Shown here: piece by piece, positions 33,441 through 44,103 of the stretch | How the letters are laid out: every line of letters starts with the position of its first letter | Numbering within the stretch: the stretch's first letter is position 1 | Source of the DNA: Periplaneta americana | Lineage: Eukaryota; Arthropoda; Insecta; Blattodea; Blattidae | Assembly (NCBI RefSeq): GCF_040183065.1 | Contig: NW_027185501.1 | Span: 1,608,501-1,672,500 of the forward strand | Length of the DNA: 64,000 bases | Direction of reading: 5' to 3' | Notes under the pieces: generated by a model | What the model was told of the DNA's origin: nothing | Database searches by the model: none | Seen by the model: only the letters and a program-made list of their open reading frames with translations | Made by a program: the position numbers and the translations under genes

Positions 33441-34585
33441 GTAAAACAAGATTGTCTGATAAAACACACTTTCATTTTTTTGGACTTGTCAACAGGCAGG
33501 ATTTTCATTAAAAAAGGAAATCTTCGTGAAGTGCAGAAGGTTCTCCTTCATTTTGTAGAAGTTACAGTTTGATGTGGTTTAACATCATCTACCATTATTA
33601 GGCCTTACTTCCTTCGAGAATGAACACAGCAAAGCAGGGAGATGTGCTTCCGAAATTAATTACCAAAGAATGCAGAATAATATGTTCTGCATTATCCCAT
33701 ATTTCCTTCATTGTCATGAACGTGCTATGGGCTGTTTTTCGAAGACAAATCATATCTCGATTTGGGAACATTGCATGCAAGGTCAATAAATGCACAATAA
33801 GTATCTTTACAAATTGGTTCTTTTTTCTTTTTCTTGTAGTGTAAATAAGTTATCAATGCATGAACGACCAAACCAGAAACCAGATTGTTTCTCACCAATT
33901 TTTCTATTGATATCCTTTTGAAATCTGGTCTGTAGAAACGTGTATTTTTGATTTTAAACAAATTTTTATTGAAAATTATTGTATTTCATATGCACCATTT
34001 GTGGATAAGCCTACTCATGTCTACAGAATATGGACAAAGTTTGTCCTCAAATTCAGAAAAAATTATTATACACAGACAGATAGATGACATATCCAGAATT
34101 AATTTTTCGGTATCTCAGATGCTGAAAAAGAGATCAAATAAAATCTCGAAATCGATTTTTTGCTCACTGTACTCCGTATAATTAGAAAGTAAAATGTGTC
34201 AAATAATGATGGTGAAGAACTGAAGATTTATATTTGCAGTTATATTTAAAATGTTCTACTGTCCATTTGAGATAGTGATTTGGTTCGGTTTTATAATGCA
34301 AAGTAAGCATGCAGAAAAGCTTATGAATAGTTGAATATAACTAGCATACAGATTAGAACTGTATGAACAGTGTAGTGATTATTGCTTCCTATAATAAATT
34401 CTACAGTTTTCAGGAACGAGAAAAATGAATATTTTTACTGTATTTTGTAATTTTCTAGGATTATATTTTATGGGAAAATTTTACCATTCCTCGTGCCACT
34501 CCCTGAGTGGGTTGAGTTGGTCAGTGGTTGGAATATATTCAAGAATTAATTAATTTTTATGTAAATGGTGATTGTTTCATTTTAG
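33441..34585. other. Intronic sequence before exon 7
   Basis: No repeat or exon is recognised. A frame beginning after a CAG at about 33,500 looked exon-like but is not needed, because exon 6 joins exon 7 in phase. Confidence 0.5.
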
Positions 34586-34726
34586 AACACATTTACGCAA
34601 GCTGTGGCAGAATGAGAAGAATTTCATGTGTGCTCTGTTGCCAGTATTGGAATACTGCGATACACAGTACCCAACTGATGCTTGTTCCTCACAGTCATTC
34701 CTGTTCCACCACCCAAAATGAGACCA
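34586..34726 (+). CDS. Polr1A: Polr1A exon 7, with one-base deletion
   Basis: The acceptor is CATTTTAG and the donor GTAAGTAA. The first part reads THLRKLWQNEKNFMCALLP and continues to QYPTDA. The second part is in the next frame: LFLTVIPVPPPKMRP. The two parts align without a gap with the family segment containing FFLDFLVVPPSRYRP if one base is missing near 34,680. Uncorrected, the frame stops at 34,719-34,721. A tiny intron cannot explain it, because there is no room. Either a real null change or a base-call error. Confidence 0.85.
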
Positions 34727-34887
34727 GTAAGTAAATAATTGTACTTGTGTCAGGAAGAATTTTATTTAACCTCTTTCATAAAAATTGATAGCACCTTCTA
34801 ACAGTAAGCTGCTCTTGGAAGTCATTTGCTGTTTGAATACTGTATTATGTCGTTCTTAATTTTATGTAACTACCTATATCCCCTGTA

Positions 34888-35063
34888 CAGAGCATAATTT
34901 TTTCAGGAGGAAGGGAAAAGTATTTAAATATCAATAGGCCTACAGAAGAATATTATATAATTTGGTAGAAAACATTGGTGAATACGATGACTTCAACGAG
35001 GATCAGTGTAGGCCTATTGATATTTAATTGATTTTTCCTTCCTCCTGAAAAATTATGCTTTGC
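34888..35063. mobile_element. Foldback MITE with about 55-bp arms
   Basis: The left arm (34,888-34,943) includes GCATAATTTTTTCAGGAGGA and ends AATAGGCCTACA. The right arm (35,007-35,063) is its inverse with a few gaps. Lies 160 bp after exon 7. Confidence 0.8.
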
Positions 35064-35499
35064 ACTGTCACATAGGAGGTTTCATAAATTCAACGACAAT
35101 ATGTTAGTAAGCATGTTAATTAACATAGTTGTTACTAATGTTTTAATTTCTTAACAATTATTAGATTTATATCATAGTATGGACGCACGCACAAAGAAAG
35201 TGGATTGTTTGCTGCCAATCAGTGTGAAAATTGCTTACATTTTAGCAGTAGACATTGGATGTTCAGGCAAGTGCCTGTTTTATATGAACTAACGTTTTGA
35301 AAATCTAATATGTATGAATCATTTAAATATTAAGTACCCTAATGCCCCATTTCACGAAGCTTCAATAAATCAATCCAAATTAAATATTAACTAGTGAACA
35401 TTAAAATATAAACAATTCACTAAAATGCGAGCTGTTCACCAGCCAGATTTTCTTAACATTTAATGAACAGTAAGTAATGCTTCATTACAAATAAATAAG

Positions 35500-37040
35500 T
35501 GCATTCAGTGAAAATTTAGACAATCTAACTATGGCTGCCTTTGCTGATGATTTAGTAGTCATAGGGGATATCTCAGCTGCCCAGGACCTAGTATTAATGG
35601 TGAAGGAGCTTTTAGAAGGCATTGGATTACACATTAATCCTAATAAATCAACTTCCATTAATATTGTAAAAGGAAAGTTATGTGAAGAGGATCTGATTCT
35701 ATATGAAGATTGCTCCATAAGAGGGATCAAACGAGATGAAACTATAAGATATTTGGGTGTATCATTCAATGAGGAAATAACATTTGATCGGCAGGCATTT
35801 ATGTTAAGTCTGAAAAATGATTTGGAAAATTTAGTATCCACCTTCATGCTCCATCCAGATCAAAAGCTCAACATTGTTAACCAGTATATATGGCCTAAAT
35901 TGATCTACCCATTACAAATGGCTCCTATCCATCAGTTACCAGGAACATTCTTAGAAGATAGTGTCAAGTTAATCCATAGTTCTTTTAAACAAATGCTTAT
36001 GTTGCCATCTGATACACCTACTAGTATGTTATATGCAAGCAAAAAATACAGAGGTGTGGGACTAGTCAGAGCATCATGGGAAGCATTCTTGCAACACTGC
36101 AACATCTGCATCACTTTAATATTAAATGAAAATCCTTATGTAAATAGTATGCGACCTTTGATGTCTGAACTTAATTCTTCCTGTCAACATCTAAGTCTCC
36201 CTTGTCCAGTTGAACTTCTTAAATCTGTGACTAGGAAATTAAGAGAGGAATTAAGAAATACAGAATTCGAATCTTGGGAAGTAATGCCTGGAAGAGGCAG
36301 ATGTGTAGAATTGTACAGCCAAGTACCTAAAGCCAATGCCTGGATTTTTAATAAGTCTGGACTATCTACATCTGAATGGGTAACCTGCTTTAAAATGAAT
36401 GCCAATTTAGCAGCAGTTAGAGGAGTACCTGGTCGCTCTTTGGACGGATCTCAGTGCAGACATGGATGCCTAGAGACTGAAACCCTTGCCCACGTCCAAG
36501 GTCAGTGTAACAGAGGTTTACTCCTCCGAAATGCCAGACACCATCATATTCGATCCTTAATTGCAACTGATTTGAAAAAAAAGTCTTGGACAGTAGAAAA
36601 GGAAGTCTTTTGCCTTGCTAGTAATGGCTCCTCTAGACATATTGACATCATAGCGTATTCCCAGACTACCAAGAAAGGTTATATAATTGATTCTACCATA
36701 AGGATTGAAACGGGGAGTAGCCAGCCAGAGGATGTCAATCAAGAAAAGATCAACATTTATCTGCCAACAGTTGATCACTTCAAAGCAAAATACCAGCTTG
36801 AAGACATTGAGGTGATTGGTCTTCTTATTGGAGCTCGTGGTGTGATTCCCAAGTTCTTTGAAAGCTTCAGGAAGACTTCTGAACTACCACAGACACTTAC
36901 TGCTGACATCATAACTTCAGTTTTGAAACGCTCTTGCCAAATTCTGAGTCATCATATTCACTCTGTTTAATTTCTTTTTCTTCACTTTATAATTCATATA
37001 TGTTTATTTTAATTTTCTTTTGTACAAAATTTATGTAAAC
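35500..37040 (+). mobile_element. R2-like (RLE-type) non-LTR retrotransposon, 5'-truncated
   Basis: The element is cut off just upstream of the RT catalytic box and carries everything from there to the C-terminus without a stop, followed by a short AT-rich 3' end. It is not in ribosomal DNA: flanks are intron and other LINEs. The 5' truncation point is near 35,500; no target duplication was identified. Confidence 0.8.
35531..36970 (+). CDS. R2-like polyprotein, RT palm to restriction-like endonuclease
   Basis: An uninterrupted 479-codon frame. It starts at the RT box AAFADDLVVIG (the catalytic aspartates are present), followed by the palm end and thumb (INPNKSTSIN, RYLGVSF). Around codons 310-330, CRHGCLETETLAHVQGQC gives the C-x3-C ... 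H-x4-C knuckle of R2-group proteins. Then RHIDIIAYS ... GYIIDSTIRIET is the restriction-like endonuclease core with its D and following acidic residues; the usual PD proline is not obvious. The rest of the RT is missing, so it cannot be active, yet no later lesion has accumulated, implying a recent insertion. Confidence 0.85.
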   Translation: MAAFADDLVVIGDISAAQDLVLMVKELLEGIGLHINPNKSTSINIVKGKLCEEDLILYEDCSIRGIKRDETIRYLGVSFNEEITFDRQAFMLSLKNDLENLVSTFMLHPDQKLNIVNQYIWPKLIYPLQMAPIHQLPGTFLEDSVKLIHSSFKQMLMLPSDTPTSMLYASKKYRGVGLVRASWEAFLQHCNICITLILNENPYVNSMRPLMSELNSSCQHLSLPCPVELLKSVTRKLREELRNTEFESWEVMPGRGRCVELYSQVPKANAWIFNKSGLSTSEWVTCFKMNANLAAVRGVPGRSLDGSQCRHGCLETETLAHVQGQCNRGLLLRNARHHHIRSLIATDLKKKSWTVEKEVFCLASNGSSRHIDIIAYSQTTKKGYIIDSTIRIETGSSQPEDVNQEKINIYLPTVDHFKAKYQLEDIEVIGLLIGARGVIPKFFESFRKTSELPQTLTADIITSVLKRSCQILSHHIHSV

Positions 37041-37600
37041 ATGTTGTTGTTGTTTTCTAATGCCAGGCATTTGACAATAAAGTCATTTGACCTCTTGCAC
37101 TCCAATATTTTTCAAAGATAACTCAAGAAGTTAATAATTATATTAGTAACTAGATGTCACTACCTCTACTTCTTTATTACCATTTCTTAAATATACACAC
37201 ACTCAATCTCCTTCTCTTATGTAAACATTTAATATTGTAAAATTAATGTAGGCGAGTACACTGAGTTCTTCTGGGCTACTTCCAATTTAACAATTTAAAT
37301 TTTTAAAAAATCATAAGTAAATATATCACATTTTCATGATTTGAAAATTTGTGATTAATTTCTGTGATATATCTGCGAGAATTCCACTATTGGTCTGTCT
37401 ACCTTTGGGTAACAGTTTCATACTAAAACCTTTAAAATCAAAATATTTTAATTGGTCAGCATTAAGGTTTGCTTCTTGAATAAGGAAGATATCTACATTA
37501 TTATCTGAGAGTATATTGGGTAGTTCAGTCTTCTTAGCTGATGTTATGCCGCCAGCATTTCATTGTAAGATGTTAAGGTGATTCTGTACCATTAAAGATC
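37041..37600 (-). mobile_element. RNase H LINE pieces on the minus strand (endonuclease start and 3' tail)
   Basis: 37,041-37,120 is the 3' tail of the RNase H LINE in antisense, including its CAA repeat. 37,250-37,590 in antisense encodes LNILQ-stop-NAGGITSAKKTE, IFLIQEANLN and LLPKGRQTNSGIL, the start of that family's APE endonuclease with a TGG to TGA change. The 130 bp between are unassigned. Together they look like a minus-strand copy with most of its interior deleted. Confidence 0.75.
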
Positions 37601-37603
37601 CGA

Positions 37604-38236
37604 TTGGGGACTATTTTAGAGTATAATCTAAATTTAACAGAAGAAATACTGAAATCAGAAGGAAACACTGAAATAATGAAACAATTATCTTTAGAGACAA
37701 TTAATATTAGGTACCGGTACCCTCCACAAAACTGGCTTCATTTATACAGCAATGGATCCTTGATCTCAAGGGAACAAGGTGCCAGTGCAGGTGTTATGTG
37801 CTGTCTCTTCTCACTTTATAGATCTCTTGGACATGGAACAACAAGTTTTGATGGAGAAATCATTGCAATAAGTGAAAGTCTCAGGAATCTTCTATGCCAC
37901 ATCAATAAATTCAAGAATGCAGTTATATTGTCAGACTCCAAAGCAGCTATTCTATCAAAAGTCTCTAAACACGCACCTTCATTTCAAACAGCAGAAATAA
38001 CTAAAATGCACTCTCAATTTATATCACTCAATAAAAGAATTGTATTCCAATGGATACCATCCCTTTGTGGAATCCTGGGAAACGAGAATGCAGATGCTTT
38101 AGCAAAGAAGGGCAGCACTGCTACTTACAGACCTGTTACTAAATCTATGTATTACTCTGTAAAAATATTTATTACATCTACATACTTAGACTTCAACAAA
38201 CAAAATTTGATAACACAATCTCAAGGGAAAAAATAG
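37604..38236 (+). pseudogene. RNase H domain with mutated active site
   Basis: WLHLYSNGSLIS replaces the usual TDGS by SNGS, so the first catalytic aspartate is asparagine. FDGEIIAISES and ILSDSKAAIL keep the glutamate and second aspartate, and VFQWIPSLCGILGNENADALAKK supplies the last motif with CG in place of the usual HCG. It terminates at 38,234-38,236 in a frame disrupted relative to the knuckle segment. The first dozen codons may include non-element sequence. Confidence 0.85.
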
Positions 38237-38520
38237 AAAACACTGCATCATAATCCAGTTAATTCCCGATTTACCACGCAAATCGTCTGTAGCTGCATTT
38301 AGATTGGCAACAGGCCATGATTGTTTGGCCAAACACCTGCATAGAATTGGAATATATCAGTCCCCTAACTGCCCATTGTGCAACTCAAACCAAGAAATGG
38401 ATTCGGAACACCTCAAAATCTGTGGTTCAGTGGCTGACCATGATAATATCTTTCAAAAATATTGGAGTGCAAGAGGTCAAATGACTTTATTGTCAAATGC
38501 CTCTCATTAGAAAACAACAA
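37612..38520 (+). mobile_element. RNase H LINE 3' end, head to head with the preceding copy
   Basis: Begins near ATTTTAGAGTATAATC, includes RNase H (37,604-38,236), the zinc-knuckle tail (38,304-38,510) and the AACAACAACA end. The 5' part starts within a few bases of the opposite-strand endonuclease piece. Confidence 0.85.
38304..38510 (+). pseudogene. C-terminal zinc-knuckle of RNase H LINE
   Basis: CLAKHLHRIGIYQSPNCPLCNSNQE and SEHLKICGSV contain the C-x2-C ... H-x4-C set. Ends MTLLSNASH before the CAA tail. Confidence 0.85.
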
Positions 38521-38633
38521 CAACATTTTCATGAAACCACAACCTACTATGTTGCAAATTGTTACCTGCTATATCATTTGCATATGAGCCAACAATGAAG
38601 CAACACAGTTATAAAATATAGAATATGGAGGAA

Positions 38634-38634
38634 A

Positions 38635-38689
<55 letters not shown>

Positions 38690-38692
38690 GAT
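38634..38692. repeat. ATT microsatellite
   Basis: About 18 uninterrupted TTA/ATT units. Confidence 0.95.
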
Positions 38693-38694
38693 CT

Positions 38695-39430
38695 AATTAG
38701 ATCTATAACTTATTCTTTTTCTGCTGCTATGTGTCTATTAATTGTATACTATATATTGGTTAGATCCAAGCTTGAATATGCATCTGTAATATGGAACTCC
38801 ATTATTTCTACTGACTCGGATAAATTGGAGAATATCCAAAGAAAATTTATTTCTTTGTGTTCTTATAGATTTGTACCCAATTCCAATGATTATAAATATG
38901 AGATTAACTGCAGATATTGTAATTGCTATAGTTTGTCAGACATCAAGATCTTGATTATTTATTTTTTTGTAAAATCATTAAGGATGTTATTGATGTGAAT
39001 CCTTCTTCAGCAATATCAGTCTTCATATTCCTGCTAAAATTTTTTGCAATAGAAATTCTAAATCTCTCTCTCCGGTCAGCAGTTGTATAAAATATGCTAA
39101 TTTGCATGGATTAAACTTGGATCCATTTCATGTGTAGTATATACTTTTGGAGTTTTATGGCAGTTGTTATTAATTTATGTCTTTTATTTAGATATGTATT
39201 GTATTATGGGTATTATTCTCATTATCTTTCTTATCATTCGTATTATATTCATATATAAGATTCCATCTTTCATTTTCAGTTTTCATATTTTAAATTATTT
39301 TTTAATAATAATTATTCCTATGTACTTTTATTGTAATTTCTATCATTATTAATGTTCTTGTAATGATATTGTCATGTGCTGAACTGTTATTTGCCCCTGG
39401 CTGTTGTACAGCACATTAAATATTAGTAAA
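38695..39430 (+). pseudogene. Jockey-type LINE 3' remnant
   Basis: ILVRSKLEYASVIWNSIISTDSDKLENIQRKFISLC is the post-catalytic region typical of Jockey-group elements. It continues in broken frames to about 39,140. The 3' end CCCCTGGCTGTTGTACAGCA and AATAAATAATAA closes the element near 39,440. Only this end is present. Confidence 0.75.
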
Positions 39431-39439
39431 TAAATAATA

Positions 39440-39470
39440 ATTATTAATTTTATTTTTATTAGTATTATTA

Positions 39471-39511
<41 letters not shown>

Positions 39512-39589
39512 GTTATTATTATTATTAATATGATTGTTATTATTTTATTCTTATTGTTATTATTCTTATTGTTTTTATTATTATTATTA

Positions 39590-39620
<31 letters not shown>

Positions 39621-40480
39621 CATTACTATTATTATCATTATTACCATTATCATTATTATTATACCTATTATCATTATATTGTGACGGCCACGTGAGATTC
39701 GATCTCACGACCGACGGAGGAAGGGCTAAGTGGGCCGTGTTGGGCGGGTTGCGCGTGCATCTGCTTCCTGTGGCATGTGTTGTGGCTTAGGGAGTAGAGT
39801 GGAGTGGGGAGAGAGCAGAGAGACATCCAGATGATTCGAGAATGGACACGCGCGGAAATCACGAGACCGCGAACTCTCCAGAAACTATGGCTTAGTTATA
39901 AATACAACGCGCAAGTGAACGCGAGTAATTCGGCCCATCAGTAAGCCAGTGTTGTTACAGGCAGATTTGGACAGTAAGCGAGTTAGTCTTGTGTAGCGGT
40001 GAAGCGCGACTTGAGTTGTGTCCGTAACTGTGGAGCCTGAAGTCCTGAGTTCGAGTGCAGTGGACCGCAGTTGGGGGACCTGAGTTCGAAGTTCAGCGGA
40101 TCGTCTCTGAAGGTCTGGGGTTCGAGATTCTGTGAACGAGAGTGACTGAGCTAGAAGAACTAGCCAAGACAAACGAGCTGTGAACTGAGAACTGACCATT
40201 CTGTGTTGTAAATAGTGCTTTGTAAATATCAGTTAAGATTAACAGTTCATTGTTGTTCGTAATAGTCCAAGTAAATTGTCATTGTCGTCAGTGGAGTGCA
40301 CTAACGAATACTGTGTTACTGTGTGGAGAGCAAATCCTATTGTTGAGATAATAAAATTACATTGTTGTTCAGTACAAAAAGTTGCAATATTATCATTATT
40401 ATAATTATCATCATTATTATTATCATTATTATAATTATTATCATTATTATCATTATCATCATTATTATCATCTCTTCATC
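39440..40480. repeat. Long ATT-rich microsatellite split by an LTR
   Basis: ATT/ATC repeats fill 39,440-39,679 and resume at 40,387-40,475. ORFs of poly-asparagine/isoleucine or poly-leucine type in this stretch are repeat artefacts. Confidence 0.9.
39680..40386 (+). mobile_element. Solo LTR of a retrotransposon
   Basis: A GC-rich 707-bp block starts TGTGACGGCC and ends GTTGCA, with ATAT on both sides (39,676-39,679; 40,387-40,390). A TATAAATA box lies at 39,897-39,904 and an AATAAA signal at 40,350-40,355, in the order expected for an LTR. There is no internal coding region, so it is probably the product of LTR-LTR recombination. The 4-bp duplication suits a Ty3/gypsy-type element, but the ATT flank makes its exact length ambiguous. 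Gene-poor: an ORF on its minus strand is not meaningful. Confidence 0.7.
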
Positions 40481-41237
40481 CCTGCTGCTGCTGTTATAGC
40501 TGTTGTAATTGTTGCATTCCTGATTCCAGTGGTTGCATCATTTGAGGGAGGAATGATACATACATTAACTCGATTTAAGTATAGATAATATTCTTGAAAT
40601 CTATTGTCCAGAATGAAGAAAATTAGAGACATGGATTTACTGTAGTATGAAGTACAGTTGCAGAGCTGAAAGAAAGTAGAAAAAGAAAGTAGAAACTTAA
40701 TATCTACATAATATGCTGTATTTATTTTATATATTCATTGAAGACATCAGCTCAAAGAATTTGAGTGACCATAAGGGTCCTGAATACAATAAACATGCAC
40801 AACATAATGTGATTTGAAACATTAAGAAAAAAGAAAGTTAGGCCTAATTGTTGAAGGGAAATATATAAATGGATTAATTGAAATAGAGATGATGATGTAA
40901 TATTTGAAGAGAATCCTTGATAATATTTATAAGGACAGACATTACATAATCAAAAGGAATGTGAAGTTCCTTAAGATAATTCCATGTGAATTTTGTAATT
41001 GAACTGCTACTGCCAAACAGCAAACCAATGACAGACCATTATTTAAGAGGGACGTTGTACTTTTGAGAAAGATACGGCAGACAAGGTTCATATATAGACT
41101 TCTTCTCAATATCAACTTAGGCGGCCTGATTTAGGTTCCTTTCGAAATGGATAGTAGGGTCAAGAATATGTGTGCGTAAATTTAATTCTAATAAATGGAA
41201 GTTACTATACCATTTAAGTTTTGTTATGTTTGAAACA

Positions 41238-41592
41238 TTTGAAATGGGGATATGGAGGAGAATAGAACATGTGAAGTGGACAGACAGAATAAGAAATGAA
41301 GCTGTGTAGGAAAGAGTGGGTGAAGAAAGAATGATGCTGAAACTGATCAAGAAGAGGAAAAGGAATTGATTAGGTCATTGGCTGAGAAAAAAAGTGCCTA
41401 CTGAAGGATGCAGTGGGAGGAATGGTGAACAGGAGAAGAGTTCGGGGCAGAAGAAGATATCAGATTATAGACGACATTAAGATACATGGATCATATGAGG
41501 AAATGAAGAGGAAGGCAGAAAATAGGAAAGATTGGAGAAAGCTGGGTTTGCAGTGAAAGACCTGCCCTTGGGCAGAACAGTAAATGAATGAC
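41238..41592 (+). pseudogene. LINE 3'-terminal fragment
   Basis: Broken frames read LIKKRKRN-stop-LGHWLRKK, then NGEQEKSSGQKKI and RLEKAGFAVKDLPLGR, the C-terminal end of an RTE/L2-like insect LINE family different from copies A and B. It ends at a TGAATGA-type tail. Confidence 0.7.
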
Positions 41593-41748
41593 GTAGTTAT
41601 AATAACCACTTTCATGTGTTAAAATAAAAATTAAGTTGTATGTTACCTAATTGACTAGTTTCAGCTTTGTCTCAGTCATTCTGATGATATTCTAACCTAT
41701 GATCAGTTTCTTCTAAAATTTTGAGTACCGGTACCATGATCTTCATGT

Positions 41749-42003
41749 CCACACCTGTGGAGTAACGGTTAGCGTGTTTGGCCGCAAAACCAGGTGGGTT
41801 TGATTCCCAGTCGGGGCAAGTTACCTGGTTGAGGTTTTTTCTGGGGTTTTCCCTCAATCCAATATGAGCAAATGCTGGGTAACTTTCTGTGATGGACCCT
41901 GGACTCATTTCACTGGCATTATCATCTTCATCTCATTCAAACGCTAAATAACCTAAGATGCTGATAAAGCATCGTAAAATAACCTACTAAAATAAATAAA
42001 TAA
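41749..42003 (+). mobile_element. tRNA-derived SINE (family 1), copy 2
   Basis: Same family as 11,399. A-box region GTGGAGTAACGGTTAG, B-box GGGTTTGATTCCC, A-rich end AATAAATAAATAA. Flanks ATGATCTTCATG and ACGATCTTCATG duplicate the target. The uninterrupted site exists at 53,280. Confidence 0.9.
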
Positions 42004-42211
42004 ACGATCTTCATGATGCGTTATCTTTTGTGAAATTTTGTGTCATTCAGATTTTCAAAATGATCCTTTCTTAAATGGTTAAAATTTCTCCATCTGGCTC
42101 TTGATTTTCGAGCAGTTACAAATGTAACAATTCTGCGTCGAAACATTCCACCATTTTTTATTGCAACTAATGAACCATTAAAAATTTAAAGACAGAAATT
42201 TCTATCACTGT

Positions 42212-42360
42212 CCGCCGAGTTAGCTCTGTGGTAGTGTGTCTGCCTCCAGACTAGCTGGCCCAGGTTCGATTCCTGGCGGGGTCAGAAATGTTCATAAATT
42301 TTAATGTAAAATATCTACCTCAGGACTAGGAGAGATGACAGTATTGGATTTCCAGCCTCC
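42212..42360 (+). mobile_element. tRNA-derived SINE (family 4)
   Basis: CCGCCGAGTTAGCTCTGTGG with A-box TTAGCTCTGTGGTAG and B-box GGTTCGATTCC, then TGGCGGGGTCAG. It interrupts the repeat at ATTTCTATCACT, which continues differently at 53,495. The 3' limit is uncertain. Confidence 0.75.
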
Positions 42361-42434
42361 CTAATGTTTCACTAGTTGTCTTTCGATTGCATATCCGAGA
42401 ATAATCGATACTTGCACTTTCATATTGCTACAAT

Positions 42435-44103
42435 CAACGAGCACAGAATACATAGAGTAGACACTAGCATCTTAATACTATTGGACGGAGTGAAGCCGGT
42501 TTGATGGACCTGACGCCATCTTGTTGCTACCAAAACATTGCAAAATAGCTATTACGTTATAGAAAATCTTATGATATAGGAATTCCATATGTCCCTAATT
42601 TCCTGGAGGACTCACACTTCCTTGTTTGTTTCGTAATACAGAATCCCTAGGCACGTATTTTTAGCAAAAATTGCAAAACTATAATCGATAAATCACATAT
42701 ATACATATTTAAATTGACAGCTCTTCAAATTGCAATATGGTATTTAATAGGTACTCCGGAAAGTTAAACAAACAATAATGATAAAAAAGGAAGATAACAG
42801 TTTGACCTTATTTTGCTACTAGTCCAATAAAAATGCTAGCCTATAATAAATACTTTCATAGATTGATCCATTTGCTTCGATTTAATAATGCAACTTGCTT
42901 CTTAACGCAAATTATCATTCTCTTCCTTTTGCCAGTATTTCATATAGATGTCCCGATTTTTGTTTAGAGAAAGAGTGGATGCTCTTAACCATATAATATT
43001 TGATAGGCTCTTCGTTTATAGTATATAATTAGATTATAACGGCGAACAAAAGTGAAGTTTTATTACCAGGTGGGTCAAGTTAGATCACGATGGAGTTAAT
43101 GCAGCTACTAAATCTGCAAAGCATAAATCTGATTTCGTGATTATAAAAATTAATTATAATAATATTAATACATTATTTCTTTTTCTTCATAAAACGAATA
43201 CGTGCATTCGGTTGAAGAGAAACCTCGGTACATCCATTTTTTATAGCACGCGACACAAACTTCCAACACGGGTTGTTAGGTTAGCTTCGCTCGTAGATGC
43301 TAAGTCTGCAAAGCATGTCTGATTTCGTGATTATAAAAATTAATTAAACAATATTAATGCACTATTTCTTTTTCATCAAATGAATACGTGCATTCGGTTG
43401 AAGAGAAACCTCGGTACACCCATTTTCTATAGCACGCGACACAAACTTCCAACATTGGTTGTTAGGTTAGCTTCGCTCGTAGATGCTAAGTCTGCAAAGC
43501 ATGTCTGATTTCGTGATTATAAAAATTAATTAAATAATATTAATGCACTATTTCTTTTTCATCAAACGAATACATGCATTCGGCTGAAGAGAAACCTTGG
43601 TACACCCATTTTCTATAGCACGCGACACAAACTTCTAACTTGGGTTGTTAGGTTAGCTTCGCTCGTAAATGCTACATGTACAAAGCGTAAGTCTGATTTA
43701 GTGATTATAAAAATTAATTACAATAATATCAATACACTAATCCTTTATCTTAATCAAACTAATACGTGAACAATACGAATCTAACCGACTAACTTAGGCT
43801 AAATCATTCATTACCGTATCTAGCCTACCGGTAATAAGTACATTTCACACATGCATACTTACCTATGAAAAGTTATTCCAGGAATTTTTTTTTGAAAACC
43901 TGTTTATGCAGCCATACGCAGCACATGTAGGCATATTGAAATTAGTTAATTTGTTAATTAAAACAACGATGCAACATCACAATCAACTGCCCATGTGCTA
44001 GCCGGGAGCCCAATGTTTTGGTAGCATCATAATGGCGACTGTCTACAAAAGCGGCTTCACCTCCAAGCTGTTTATATCTACTCTATGCATTCTGTGCTCG
44101 TTG
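42435..44103. mobile_element. 1.7-kb element with about 105-bp TIRs, 8-bp TSD and internal tandem array
   Basis: Left arm 42,435-42,540 and inverted right arm 44,010-44,103 begin CAACGAGCACAGAAT and end at ACCAAAACATTG. GCTACAAT is duplicated outside (42,427-42,434; 44,104-44,111). The interior has a tandem array and no transposase. Superfamily unknown; the 8-bp duplication points towards hAT or Mutator-like. Confidence 0.85.
43129..43760. repeat. Tandem array, period about 187 bp, 3.4 units
   Basis: CTGATTTCGTGATTATAAAA begins at 43,129, 43,319 and 43,505 and in variant form at 43,693. Units include TATAGCACGCGACACAAACT and GGTTAGCTTCGCTCGTA and differ by a few percent. A shorter relative of the TATAGCACGC segment occurs at 1,465. 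Confidence 0.9.

Larger units (their letters stand above)
41178..42211. repeat. Interspersed repeat, copy 1, interrupted by LINE and SINE pieces
   Basis: Matches 53,033-53,495 at about 88 percent in three blocks: 41,178-41,237, 41,593-41,748 and 42,004-42,211. The first gap (41,238-41,592) is a LINE 3' end with RKRNWLGH-type sequence (LIKKRKRN at 41,348) and a TGAATGAATG tail. The second is a family 1 SINE. The family's true ends are not determined. Confidence 0.8.

Noticed and set aside
33490..33575. Exon with RIFIKKGNLREVQKV between exons 6 and 7
   Set aside because: Exon 6 and exon 7 join perfectly (DESR-THLRKLW). Inserting this would break the frame, and it ends in a stop.
39349..39790. 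Asparagine/isoleucine- and leucine-rich ORFs
   Set aside because: They are translations of the ATT microsatellite. The same applies to the poly-tyrosine ORF at 51,677.
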